Below are positions 23,090 through 34,321 of a DNA stretch of 64,000 nt, piece after piece. The notes beneath the pieces were generated by a model that worked only from the letters and a program-made list of their open reading frames with translations, was not told the DNA's origin and did no database searches. The position numbers were made by a program, and so were the translations under genes. Source of the stretch: Gnetum montanum (lineage: Eukaryota > Streptophyta > Gnetopsida > Gnetales > Gnetaceae); contig MNCI01034058.1 of NCBI GenBank assembly GCA_015680685.1, positions 389,601 through 453,600 on the forward strand. Direction: 5' to 3'. Positions within the stretch are counted from its first letter, which is position 1. Each line of letters begins with the position of its first letter.

Positions 23090-23510
23090 TGTGAAATAAA
23101 TGCTAAATACATCAAAGCATATTCGAATGTCATTGGAAGATATTTTGAGGGTCTTTTATAGGCAAGATTCAAGTATGGTAGTTTCTCTAAAGCTTGGAAT
23201 AATACCTTCATTATCTTGTAATCCAAGAAGAGGAAGGTATAATTCCTAGGGGATTGTAGGTCTATTAGTCTTTCTAACAAATTTTATAAAAAATTTTCTA
23301 AGTATTTAATGAATCACCTAAAGCCCTTATTACCCGATATCATATAGGAAAATCAATTAATATTCATCATTAGGAGTAACATTATTGATAGTGTCATTAT
23401 AGCAAATGAGTCTTTGCATTGGGCTTACATTCAGAAATGGGAGATTTATGTTATGAAACTTGATTTACATTGGGTTTAATGAGATGATTAGGTTCATGCT
23501 TTCTATGGTT
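23090..23510 (+). pseudogene. LINE (non-LTR) reverse-transcriptase fragment
   Basis: Forward-strand frames read DCRSISLSNKFYKKFSKYLM, then NHLKPLLPDII, then IIDSVIIANESLHW and MKLDLHWV. This corresponds to the plant L1 RT block (D)(F/Y)RPISL.N..YK..SK.L..RLK..L(P)..I, the N..(D/N)N.(I/L).A.E..H block and the M.LKLD.(S)KAYD block. The upstream SKKRKV fits the preceding IPKK. Stops and a lost YD pair show decay. It ends where the LTR at 23547 begins, so the LINE was probably cut by that insertion. Confidence 0.65.
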
Positions 23511-23546
23511 AGCTTTCAAGTTTTCTTGAATGGATAGATATCTTAG

Positions 23547-24521
23547 TAATAAGCAACGAGTGTCCCCTACACCTAACCATATGAATCACAAGTGTGTATG
23601 CATGATCTAGTCAAATTCCATAGATAGGACTAGTGTGGTATCTAGATCATTAAGTATTGATCATAGGTCATTATCTGCTTAGTTGGACTAGTGGTAGCTT
23701 TATCATATATGGTTTAGTCCAAAGTGAGGGATATGATTATTCATGTTGTGTGGCTATGGCTAAGATAGATAAAATCATGGAAATTAATTATTTAATTAAT
23801 CTAACTAATAACAAGAAGATAAATACTAAGCTAGCTTAAGGGCGATGAATGTATGTTTCCAGCTTGCAATACATGTCTTGAACTCATATACGTAATGCTG
23901 GGATTACCAAGTTTCATGCTATTGGATGAACTAAGTAGTAACACTATTGGGATTACCAAGCAAATACATGTTTATGCTTGAAATTGCTCATGCTTATTCC
24001 ACTAATTGATTAATATTCTTGAAAATATAAATATTAATAAAGTACATAGAAAGTAAATTGCATTAAAACAAAATCTACTCTAAGTTAAACTACTATAATA
24101 AATATGAACCAATCTTGATCTTATCACTAATCATGGAATGTATCTAGGTATAATACCACTTAAATAAGATACTGTACAATTGATTCAAATCCATGCTGCA
24201 GGCACTTAGTGATTGTTTGCTAAGATTATAGAAGAAAATTGTAAGATTTTAGCTACACTATTGAACAAATTGTACGAAATATGCAATGGATGCTTGCATA
24301 TTTATAGGCAAATAAATACACTACGTTAATGCATAAATGTTGATGCATTTGGCTACATCAATGGGGATGTGTTGACATGGCTAAATTATAGTAGATACAA
24401 TGTAGCATCCATGATGTAGTAGCCAACTAAGATGCATCAATGGGTATGCATCGACACAAATGTGACATAGCATCTACGATATCACAGTTGAATGATATAC
24501 TTGAAAAATGATTATTCATCA
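23547..24521 (-). repeat. Diverged 3' LTR of the same gypsy family
   Basis: CAACGAGTGTCCCCTACACC to TTCATCA follows the order of motifs in the LTRs at 10519 and 20219: the left end, a CTAACTA block, the grid of GATGCAT/GTGTTGAC units and the closing TTCATCA. It is far more decayed and CpG-free, so it is an older insertion. Its partner 5' LTR is not in the window. Confidence 0.65.
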
Positions 24522-24769
24522 CTTAGCAATTTTTCCCAGGATGGAGCCTTCATCAAGGTGACCATTTCTTGCCATATCTCTTTGCTATTATTATGAATAA
24601 CCTTTGTAGATGGATTGGAAATTTTAATGTCATGTTTCTATTTCCTTGAAACTTTTGTACTCTTCACTATGAAGATGGTGCAATGGTTTTTTCTCAGCAT
24701 CTATCCTTGAGGCTAGAAGGAGATACATGTGCTTGGTTAGAGAAAATTGTAACATTATTGGACCTTACC
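24522..24769. other. Sequence between 3' LTR and extra-ORF remnant
   Basis: It corresponds in position to the coiled-coil half of the extra ORF in the nested element, but it is too short and too decayed to align by eye. A deletion of the coiled-coil part is likely. Confidence 0.35.
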
Positions 24770-25458
24770 ACTAGGTTTAGGTGATAAGTTGCAAGTTTAA
24801 GCTATATTCTCTTTGCCTTTGTGAGAGCATTGTACTCCTTACAATCCATCCCATAGCATCACTAAACCCATTCTTTCTTGGCTTCTAAGCCCACCTGCAT
24901 TAAAATTTTAGATAGTTTGATCCTAGTGTCCAGCAAAATGAGGGCCTCCGCAATGACCTCAACCAAGTAAGAGATGATTATATCTTTAATCTTTACCGAT
25001 GCATCTCCTTGTTGATTATTCCAAAAGAGATAGGTCTCCCTCATGTACCATTCTCCACTATTGAAGGGAATGGATCACATGGAAGACCCTTGTAGTTGCG
25101 TGTAGACCTCCTCTAGTGCTAGCTCCAAGAAGGATCCAAATTTCAACTCATAGAAAATAGAAATTTAGATCTTCTTGATTTTGTTCTTCTCCAAGTAAGC
25201 CTTTATGAGGGTGACCTCCATGCTACGCATTGGCCTAGAAACCTTGTACTACTTGGATTGGTGAATTTCCATAGTGGAAATTTATTAAATAGATTTCACT
25301 TTGGGATCCTCTGGAAGAGGTTGCATGGCATGAGTTCCCTTGACTGCTTGTTTCTAGGGATGTTATGGTTGTTGCTGCTGTTGGATCCTTCCTCCTCTAA
25401 GTGTCTTTTCCCCAGGCTATGAAGGCCCTCCTACCTGTGATCCTTATTTTAGTACCAT
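24770..25458 (-). pseudogene. Second copy of the gypsy extra ORF, N-terminal half
   Basis: An ATG at 25458 follows GTGATCGCAG, matching the acceptor-plus-ATG of the copy at 14554. Conserved blocks in the same order are WYMRETYLFWNNQ, VKIKDIIISYLVEVIAEAL, CYGMDCKEYNALTKAKRI and LKLATYHLNLVV. The copies agree most around the TYLFW and CYG(V/M)(E/D)CKE blocks. The coiled-coil half is missing and stops interrupt the frame. Confidence 0.65.
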
Positions 25459-25879
25459 CTGCGATCACAAACATAATCCATGATTAGCTTTTTACTATAT
25501 AATCTTTAGTTATTTTAGTACCTTTCTTGTTACATCAGGTTGTGTTTAGTTATTGAGTGTTAAAATTTGGTCATTTTAATGCTTATTTGTAATGTTGGCT
25601 AGATGTATTATTTTAGTTACTAGTTATTAAAGTTTGTTTGTTAGGTACAACCTTTTGTGATTAGTAATTTAATATTATTTTAATGGATTAAAATTAGAAA
25701 ATTAGAAAAATTCCAAAAACATTTTTGCAAGAAACCAAAGATTTGTATTCCTCACTACATAGAGCTTACCTCTAGTAGGATGTAAAGCTTACCTACAATA
25801 GCACAAAGATAAAAAAATGGATGAAAACAGAGTAATGATTTGTAAGTTAGGAGGCTTAGAAGGTTCTTAGAACCTCTAA
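25459..25879. other. Junction between two gypsy remnants
   Basis: AT-rich DNA with no readable motif. It joins the 3' part of one gypsy family (23547-25458) to the 5' part of a different Tat-type element (25880-31760), so an undetected breakpoint or deletion must lie here. Confidence 0.4.
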
Positions 25880-26160
25880 GTTGTGGGCCACTATAGGTGG
25901 GCCTTGATCATGAATTTTTATAGGCTTACTAGTTGAAGGTGAAGGAACCGAAATAACAAATGGTTCCCTAGGCTTTGGAGGATTAGTAACTCATGGTCTT
26001 GGTTGTGATGTTAATGACATTGAAGGTGGGGCACATATAATGAAGGGCTTATTAGGGGATGTAGGGGTTGGTACCCATATGACTAATGGCTCTCTAGGCT
26101 TTATGTTTTGGGATTGTGGTGGTACTCTAATGAAAAATGGTTTCCTAGGAGGATTAGACT
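25880..26160 (-). repeat. Proline-rich peptide repeats at the gag C-terminus
   Basis: Four decayed units of the form (K)PRxP(F/L)(V/I)I..(V/A)P are translated in one frame (for example PREPLVIWVP, NKPFIICAPP, PREPFVISVP), about 20-25 residues apart. Confidence 0.55.
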
Positions 26161-28181
26161 ATTTGGTTTCCGTGAATTAGGCTATGATATAGGATTTTTT
26201 GTTAGCACTTGGAGAGTTAGGCTCATTTAATACCAACTCTCCATGGTCTATCATATTCTGGAGGTCATCCTTTAATGCTAGGAAAAAATTAGTGTCATGA
26301 CCAGTCATTTGATGATAATGAAAATACCTATCCAATCTAAAGTATTTTGGTGGCTTTGGATCATATTTGGTAGCTATCATTAGGTCTCTATCTATGTCAC
26401 AAAGATGATTATGGCTCTTATGAGCCTCTTTAGATAGTTTCTTATGTTGTATATGATTGTATTTAAGTAACTATTCTATAAGTTTAGAGGGTTTCATAGG
26501 CAATCTTGTGTACTTAGACCTATCCTTCTTTCCAAAGTTTGGTGTTGGTTAATTTGGGACATAGGAAGTGGATAGTTGTGATGAGTCAAGGGATGTGTTG
26601 TGTGGTGGTGATTCCCATATTTTCCCTTATTTTAACTCTTTTATTACTATAGCCATGGTTGTATGTTCTTGCTTGGTTTTATCCCTATCCCTCCTTACAT
26701 GTTGATTTTTATAGGCCATGTAGATTGGGTTTTTGCTTACCTTAGCTGCCTCCTCAGTGTTCTTGGTTTGTGAGAAAGCTTGGCTTAGTGACCAAGGCTC
26801 TAGGTAGTAAATATTTAACTTGATAAAGTCATTTACTACTCTCTTGTAGATGGCTAAGAGGTGAGTTTCAGCAATAGGCTCTAGAATCTCATTAAGTGTT
26901 GAGTTCCACCTTTGAATGAAATTTTTGATTGGTTTAAGTGGCCCTTGCTTCACCTTCATCAATTGATCAAATGTAGCATCTAGCTTCAAGTTGTATCTAA
27001 AGAAATTAATAAATTGGTTAATCAAGTCTTCAAGGAAAGAGATGAAACATCTAGACAAGGTTTGGTACCAATCTAGAGCCTTACCCTTAAGAGACATGGA
27101 AAAAATCATTAGTTTCATATGAAGCTTGCAAAAAGAGGCACTCAGATCAGAAGGTGACTAGATGTTCATTGGAATACCCTTCATTATTGTATTTTGTGAA
27201 GTTTTGAGTAGGAAAGCCTATCGGAAAGGTTATTTGAGACATTATAGGGCTTATAGGATCATCTTAGTAGAAGTCTAGAACCTTGACCATCATAGTTTTA
27301 TTGGTATTGGATCATTTATAAGGCTTGATCCAAACCTTGGGGCATCCACATGGGCTACAGTGCTTGTATTGATTGTTGAGGATGGATTTTTGAAGTTTAA
27401 GGTTGTACAATTAATGTTGGCATAGAGGGAAGAGGTCGTGTGATCACTATTGTAGGTGGGTTAAAAAAGGAGAAAGAAGTTTGACTTGGAACTTGTGGTA
27501 TGAAGGGAATGAAAGGAGTATGAGATGCTTGTGTTGGTTGGGATCCCAATGAAGGTTCCACTAGTATGAAAAAGGGATATGGTGAGGTAGACATCACTAG
27601 GGCTAGATGAAAGGAGTAAGGTTGTGTGACAAAGAGCATTGATTAGAATAAGTAGATGGATTAGGACATATATTATGCCTAGTGTGTGGCAATAATGGGT
27701 GTAGACTCAAACATGGTAGAATGGGTAGGAGGGGAATTAGGCTAAGAGACTTGTCCCATTGATGGGGTAAGAGATGTGAAGTTGGATGTAATTGTTTGGG
27801 AAGTTGAATATTGGAAAATACTTTCAATAAAGGTGTTCAACATCAAACTCATCTTCCTCTTCTTGGTGATTCTTTGAGCTAATTCCCTTACTAAACTCAT
27901 CAACCTCTATGAGTTGTATGAGCATTTTTGTATAAAATATAGTGAGGAGCATTTGGTCATAAGGAGATGGGATGTATTCTTACCCATCTTGATGTATGAT
28001 TTCAAATTTTTGGTTAGCGTCAGATTTGGAGCATGGTATCAAGAGATCAGCTTTTATCTTGGCATAGAGGAAGTTATAGAATTTCTTGTTAATGACTATG
28101 AAATTTTGGTTTTTGCTACTTTGCCTAAGTGATTGTCTTCATTCTATGATTGCAAGGTCTTTTGGGTCATAAACACAAACT
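25880..28181 (-). pseudogene. Tat-type gypsy gag
   Basis: The likely start is the ATG at 28181 (MASNQDVVCVYDPKDLAIIE). An acidic and then Pro/Ser-rich N-terminal part follows. The capsid-like core at 27118-26627 is open for 163 codons: LMIFSMSLKGKALDWYQTLS, then FISFLEDLINQFINFF, FDQLMKVKQGPLKPIKNFIQ and RWNSTLNEI, the Retrotrans_gag pattern. At 26380-26177 the YFHYHQMTGHDTNFFLALKD stretch is the zinc-finger-like module of Tat gags with both outer Cys replaced. The tail (about 26160-25880) repeats KPREP(L/F)VI.VP units. No protease or RT follows. Confidence 0.75.
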
Positions 28182-28189
28182 ACATCTTG

Positions 28190-30120
28190 ATTGGATGCCA
28201 TAGTTACTAGGTTAAGGGGTAGGATGATTGATTGGCTAAAAGACATTATCAAAAGATGTTGTTTTGGCCTCTTACTATTTTTAGTAAAAATTTCAACAAG
28301 TTGGGTTTCCCAATAGTGTAGTTGGCTATAAATGGAAACAACTATTGACATTGCTACTACAGTGTAAGTGGTGTATAATCTGCTGAGAAATTGGTGTTAT
28401 GGTTTTGAAGTTGGTAATACCAACTATGCTTATGTTTCCAATGATAGTGTCTATGCTAAAAGATGTGTAGCAGACAATTGTATTTTCCAGCCAACTACAC
28501 TGAGGTAGGTGGTGGAAATGGATTTTTAGTTGAAAAATATAACTAGAAAATTTTTGCCAAAAGATTGTGCATGTTGGTTTCAATAAATGAAATTTGATGA
28601 TTTTAAGTTTTCCAAGGACTACGTTTGAGTCATGGAGATCTCTATGTTGGCCCTACTGTAGAATTTCATAGTAGATGTAGTTGGGTTTTTGAATGAAATT
28701 GGGTTTTGGATTTGGATTTTCAAGGTAAACTACATTGGTTCAAAGGAATCCAACAACTAATGTGAAAGTATAGTGGAAACTAAACTTACCTACCATAACT
28801 ATGTTGAGGTATTTTGAAAAGGGTTTGGGTAGCAACATTGGCTTTGATGGAATATGTTTGTAGGTTTTAAAATTGAAAATGTAAAAGACTTGGTGTCTAG
28901 AAAAAACTTGAAAAAGATTTTTGGGCTAAGAATTTGGGTGGAGGCCCTCCTTCTAGTGCCAGAAAACTATTGGACCTAGAAAATTTGGTTACTAGAAAAA
29001 GAAACCAGAATATCCCATGCACCAAAATAGTTTTAGCCTTGAATCCCAAGGGCCTGTAAAAAACAAGATTCAAGGCATCCAATATGGTCTAGCTAATCAC
29101 CCAAGGACTTACAAAAGTGTAAACAGAAACGTAAACAATAGTGTAAATGGAAATAGAATTGCAAATTCAAAATGAAAATAGACACAAAATGAAAAATTGA
29201 AATTAAATTTGCATAACAATGAACTATAAATTTATTGGAATAAAAAATGCATAAAGTACAAGGTTCACAAAGTACAAATTTATGTGCTAGATGCATAAGA
29301 AGTCACTTAGAAAGAGCTTGAATTCCATTGGAGCTTGTAGTTTGTACTTAAAACCCCACAATCTAAATGCTTCCCAATCCTAGTTTCCAGCAACTCTCTA
29401 CTTCTAATCAAAATCTACAAATGTAATAGCAAATGATATTCCACATTTGATGTAGTGGTATCACATTGGGAGTCTCTAATGCCCAATGTAGCCATCAATT
29501 TTCTTACAAAGTTGTTTCAAGGTCACAAAAGCTCTTGGTTGTAAAAATGTTGAAAGTGCATTTTAGGTTCTGGAAGATGCTTCAAGGTTCAGAACCCAAA
29601 TAAGGTGTTTACGTTAGGCTTTTATAGGCCATGGAATTGCTTATTTTGGCTATGTGCATTATTTTCATGATTACTGAAAAATTGATGTCTAATTGTAGGC
29701 ATAATGGTTCCAATTGTTCGTGTAGATGATTATTTATAATAAGTTTGGAATACATCATAGTCAAAAAAGCCCATTCAAATACTATAAATAGTAAACTAAC
29801 TTTTGTGACTATGCTAACACCATCCCAAATACTCTAAACTTGTTGGACTATGTTGAAGTTTTTGGAAACTGCTAGAAACTACTAGTGAACTTGATGTCTA
29901 CGTTGGCCATGCTGTAACTATTGAAGACTTGGGGTGGCTACACTAGCCACTTTGGAAAAATGGAAAATGGAAAATCCCAACAATTCCAATGCTGGATATA
30001 TGCATCTTCACTAGGTTTCGCTAGTGACTACACTAGGTTTTGGTTGGAAATAAAAATCCAACATTAGCTACACTTGGGGTAGATGGTTCCAATGTAGTTG
30101 AGGCTATATCCCTACAAAAA
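28190..30120 (-). repeat. Leader of the Tat element, rich in CTACATTGG/AACATAGTTG motifs
   Basis: Between the gag start and the 5' LTR lies 1.9 kb of non-coding DNA sprinkled with short half-palindromes of the kind (G)ACTA(C/T)(A/G)(C/T)TGG and CCAA(C/T)(A/G)TAGTT. Examples are at about 28486-28505, 28655-28700, 28724, 28798, 29811, 29894, 29930, 30021 and 30088. The same motif set, in a much more regular form, makes the array at 54858-57230. Spacing here is irregular and many units are worn. Confidence 0.55.
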
Positions 30121-30723
30121 CCCATGAAAATTCCAAATTTGGCAATTCCTAAGGAAGTTTTAGCCATTCCAAGCCAAAATATAGACATGAGGTGAGTTTT
30201 TCCATTTGGAAAGTGAGGCAATAGCAACTTATGAGAAATATTTCAAGCCCAAAAAGTTAAAGTATGCAAGATTGTAGTTCATAGATTACAAATCTTACAT
30301 TGACAATAAAATCTTGACTCAATTTGGAAAATGAAAGCTAGAATTTGCAACATGAATTTTCTTGGTGGTGTTTTAGTTGTGCTAGCCCATTAAGGACCAC
30401 GTTGATTTGTTAAAGGTTGTCCTCACCCTTGTGCATCTGTTCTTGCTCTAGCATACTCCCTATTGTCACATGATCTTGCTTGCTACTTGCCACTGTTGTC
30501 ATCGCTCATCTCACCACCTTACTACTGATTCATCCTATCATTCTTTGCTTGTAGCCTTGAAATCATTCTTTAAAAAATTTACTATGTTTTTCACATTCTC
30601 TGCTTTTTTGTTGTATTCTATGTGCGCGGTTTCATTATCATCTGCACTATTTTCACTATTGTCATTGCTTCTACGATCGTTGAAAAATTCATCGTAATTT
30701 TTGGTCATCCATAGTATCTGCTA

Positions 30724-31020
30724 ACATCGTTGGTGCTAGAAAAGGTTGCCTTCCCCTAGTGCACCACAAACACTATCAGCATTGAAAAAAGCTAGCTCCC
30801 CTAGCATATGTGAACACTGCTAGCATTGAAAAATGATGCCTTCCCCAACATGTCATGAACACTGTTGATGCTAAAAAAGTTGCCTTCCTCAGTGTGTTGT
30901 AGATACCATTGGTGTTGGAAAAAGTTGCCTCCTCCAATACCTCATAGACACCACTGATGTTGGTAAAAACTACCTTCCCCAACACTCCATGAACTCTTTT
31001 GGTGCCAAGAAAAGCTACCT
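30724..31020. repeat. Tandem array, period 44-45 bp, about 6.6 copies
   Basis: Units begin AACA(C/T)(T/C)G(C/T)TGGTGCT-like and run through AAAAAG(T/C)TGCCTTCCCCAA. Because 45 bp is 15 codons, the reverse strand is open for 69 codons with a repeating TF.N..G(V/I)Y pattern. I regard this as a by-product of the repeat. A worn version with about 50-bp spacing lies at 49905-50048 in the related LTR. Confidence 0.75.
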
Positions 31021-31471
31021 CATTTTGAAGTTTTGGAAACCAAAAAATTACAATTAGTTGATGAAAATTTTCCTAGTAATTGATGGAAAATTTAAAAACC
31101 ATCAAATAATGAAAAATTTAAAATTGATGTTTAGGTGAAAAAATTTGAAATATTAGAAGGTAGGAAAATTTAAAAATTAATTAAAATCAATGTTTTGACA
31201 AAAATTATGTTAAGAACTTTGTAATTAAGTCTGCTTATTTTGGAGTAGTACTAAGATGGGTGACCTCTTGAGAAGTCTCGTTTTCCATGTCCTAAAGTTT
31301 TGGATTTTAGAAGTCATAATGTTTGATCTTGGAAGACTTTCTCAAAGAAAAAAGACTCATTTCCTACAAATTTTAGCCTCTAAGGAAGAATGGTAAAGTT
31401 AGATCTATCCTATGATGCTCCAAAAATTAGTCTTAGTCCTTGCCCAACCTGGTGCCTCAAGACCTTCAGAA

Positions 31472-31483
31472 TCTCTATTTATA
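31472..31483 (-). promoter_or_regulatory. TATA box of the Tat 5' LTR
   Basis: CTATAAATAGAG on the reverse strand, near the right side of the LTR as expected for U3. Confidence 0.45.
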
Positions 31484-32029
31484 GCGTAACTTGGAGATAT
31501 GATGTTGATTTCTAGCATATGAAAAGTCATTTCCAACATTTTTCACCCTTTGAAACTCAATGGTAAGGTTAGATTTATCACCCAGGTATCCTATAATTCA
31601 ATGATATCATAGATTATGCCTTAAAAGGCCATAACATAGACTAGATAATCATGTCTAACAATTTAATTGTTGGGACTAATAAATTTAACCTTTCAAGCCT
31701 TAAGATTAAGTGCATAAACTTTGCAAATAGTCATAGATCACAAATCCATTGCTATGTTATTAGTTAGAATACTGGATTCAAGGTTCTAAGGGGGGTAGAA
31801 AGAAAGGTTGCTAAAGAGTCTAAGTAATGTAGCTAGTTGTTATCAACAAGATTAGTTGGAGAATTAGTCGATGAATCAATTGATGAATTAATTGGTGAAC
31901 TAGAATGGGAAAATGTATATTAATTCTTCTTGCAACAAAATCATACTATAGAAAATAGAGAGTCATAATCTGATTTGAATAAGATTTATGATAGCTATAA
32001 AGAATAATGGTCTACAAGAGAATGGAAGA

Positions 32030-33045
32030 ATAGGAATGAAAGTGGCAACATATAGTGTGTTGGCAAGATCCCTAGCTAGTAAGAGACAATATCCACTTTA
32101 TCTACCATGGGCCTTGGATTGGCATAAGTATTGATATCCACACATCTTAGTAGAGTTACAAGATTTTGATGCTGATGTATTATGCCTACAAAAAGTCTTA
32201 CCATGGGAATTCCTATACCAATTCCAACCAGACTTGGGAAAGAGAGTATACAAAGGTCTATACAAGCAAAAAGGTTCTTGTGGAAGTTCTTCTTTCAATT
32301 GGTATAAAGATTTGAATGGAGATTAGAACATGTGATTTTTTAAATCCTAGAACTTTAAATCATGAGAAAGAAAGAACGATTAAGATTCCAAAGAAGCCAC
32401 AAAGCTTTGGTATTGATACTAAAAATCTAGTATCAGAAAGATATGTATGTATGGTTAACATACATTTAATTGCTAAATCAACATATTTAGATGTTAGATT
32501 ATGCCAAGGAGTATGCTTAATTAAGAAAATAGAGAAAATTGTGAAGGATAACTTATTTCTAAGACATACCCATCTAGTGCAATTTGTCCTTTGTGGGGAC
32601 TTTAATGCGAAATTTGGAAGTAGTGCTTATCAATTCTTAAAATATGAATGTATAAAAGAATCATTGGAAGAAGAATTTGATTTGAAGAAGATGTTTTCAT
32701 TAATTCAACATACAATTCCATTGTCCATTGCATATTCTACTTACTTCAAATATTTAATAGATAAATCAAATCCCAAGAATTTAGGAATAAAGGATGTTAA
32801 TGGATAGTACTTATCAAGAGCCATAATTCAGTAATTACTTTGCCACGATTAATGAAGATTGGTTAACAAAATTCTTCATTGAGGGCTAGATTATATTTGG
32901 TATGATGTATGATTCTTCAAAGTTACCAAGTTACTAGAGTTAATTTCTAAATAAGAAATTGAGAAAAATCAAGATCAAGCCTTGCCATCCTAAACAAGAC
33001 CATTCGATCATATACAACTTTTGACAGTATTAAAACTATTTTCAT
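32030..33045 (+). pseudogene. CCR4/nocturnin-type exonuclease retrocopy, decayed
   Basis: Read forward through frameshifts, the order matches the endonuclease/exonuclease/phosphatase domain of CCR4-family deadenylases. VATYSVLARSLA (V.(S)YN(V)LA) is followed by PLYLPWALDWHKY, then LVELQDFDADVLCLQKV, in which the catalytic Glu of LQE is now Lys. After a compressed middle, VNIHLI(A)..YLDVRLCQ corresponds to NTHL..(P)..(D)VRL.Q, VLCGDFNAKFGS keeps the GDFN motif, and IPLSIAYST, GLDYIWYDV, FKVTKLLELI and FDHIQLL (the SDH motif with Ser lost) complete the C-terminus. The open part 32316-32807 is 163 codons. No intron interrupts the domain over 1 kb, so it is probably a reverse-transcribed mRNA copy. 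I did not find a clear poly(A) tail. Confidence 0.75.
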
Positions 33046-33491
33046 TAATTCCTAACGTTGATCAAGGTTAGGAAGTATCTTAAACTTACTTTTATTTATT
33101 ATTTTTATAATTTTATTCATTTCTTAATTTATATTTTAATTAGATAAGTATAATATATATGATAATGTAAGTTGGGAATAAGGATTTGTCCTACCTTCAC
33201 TTAATAATCATATATGAGTTGCACTTTGTGTGACCCTCGTTAGGACTAGTGATTGGTGGTTGGTAGACCTTTAATTCACCTCTTGTCATTATGTTAGAGA
33301 ATGAGGTAAGTATTAATAAAATAATATTTAAATTCCAATGTATTCTTCTCACATATGTCTTGTTTGTAGAATAAGTAAGAAACAACTTCAAGTTCAAAGG
33401 AGAAATCAAATTATTGGAGCATAGGATCATAAAAATAGCATTGAAGCTAGAAATGAATGGTGAATGTGGACTTGTTTGAGGATGAGTGAAA
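33046..33491. other. No gene recognised
   Basis: Very AT-rich at first (33060-33180), then sequence leading into the gypsy tail CTTGTTTGAGGATGAGTG (33468-33489). Confidence 0.4.
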
Positions 33492-33507
33492 CCTAAGGAG
33501 GATAGAT
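33492..33507 (+). other. Polypurine tract
   Basis: CCTAAGGAGGATAGAT directly precedes the LTR and follows TTTGAGGATGAG, the gypsy LEDE-tail signature. Confidence 0.5.
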
Positions 33508-34029
33508 TGTAATGTCACCATTCCCAAATCGTGTTACTACATAATGAAGATAGTGCCTCTTCATAACAAGTGTTATCATTATTGTAACAAGACTTGAAAT
33601 GGGAGTCAAAATTTAGACCCAAAAGAGCATGTTGTAATAATGGACATGTCTCTTGACGTGACATTTTGGGGATTTGAACTAAGGTATTTATACCTAGGCA
33701 TTAGAGGTCATATCAACATGGAGTTATGGAGCCAGTAATGGTGAGTAACTGGTGTTAGGTGAAGCGGGATAGAAAGAGGATTGGCCATTCCTTCTAGTCG
33801 ATTGTAGGCCTAACCATGTTGGAAATGTTGGAATGCCTCTAAGGGATAATGTTGAAGGAAGAAAATCCCAAGGAAAACTCTCAAAGCATGATCCATATTC
33901 ACTATTCTTCATCAATACAGTATTCTTTTCCTTTTTCTTTTATGTTTTACTTATTATTTTCTTCATGCTAAATGTTGAATGTTACATATATTTGATGTTT
34001 GTCATGACATCCATGAATAGGATGTTACA
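33508..34029 (+). repeat. Gypsy 3' LTR (TGTAATGTC family)
   Basis: 522 bp with inverted ends TGTAA/TTACA. It shares its start, an AGAGGATTG(G/A)CCA block and a CCTCTAAGGG block with the LTR at 40647. Orientation is forward because of the purine tract on its left. Internal pol sequence is not recognisable to the left. Confidence 0.65.
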
Positions 34030-34321
34030 ATTAGAAAAATTTTTCTAGATGAAAATAAGAAATCAGTAAAATTGAAAAGTAGTATATTTGGATTTCTCAC
34101 CTCCATGAAAAAGAAAATTCATGCCCTAACTAAACTTGTTGTTTTCAATTTTTTCAGCTTTTCATATTGATATGCTATTTTAACCTTGATTATCTTCTTT
34201 ATTATTGAAAAACATATTAGTGATATTTTTAATTATTTATATTTTAGTGTATGTATTGCTTTAAGTGCATTTGATTATTTATAATTTCCTTTAGACAGGT
34301 TGTAAGAATGGAGGGATAGAT
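34030..34321. other. Short AT-rich spacer
   Basis: No motif seen. The last five bases TAGAT are the left target-site duplication of the copia element at 34322. Confidence 0.5.

Larger units (their letters stand above)
30370..31760 (-). repeat. 5' LTR of the Tat element (approximate ends)
   Basis: It aligns in order with the LTR at about 49700-50830. Shared marks are a CATTACTATCACTATT-like stretch, a block of short repeats, (A)AGATGGGTGACCTCTTGAGA (31252; AGAAGGATGACCTCTTGAGA at 50229) and the following TTTGATCTT(T/G)GAAG. A TATA box (CTATAAATAGAG, reverse strand, 31472-31483) fits reverse orientation. Exact ends could not be fixed; both are about 50-100 bp uncertain. Confidence 0.55.

Noticed and set aside
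30776-30985. Small repeat protein of 69 residues
   Set aside because: The frame is open only because the repeat unit is 45 bp; it lies in an LTR and has no start context or homologue.
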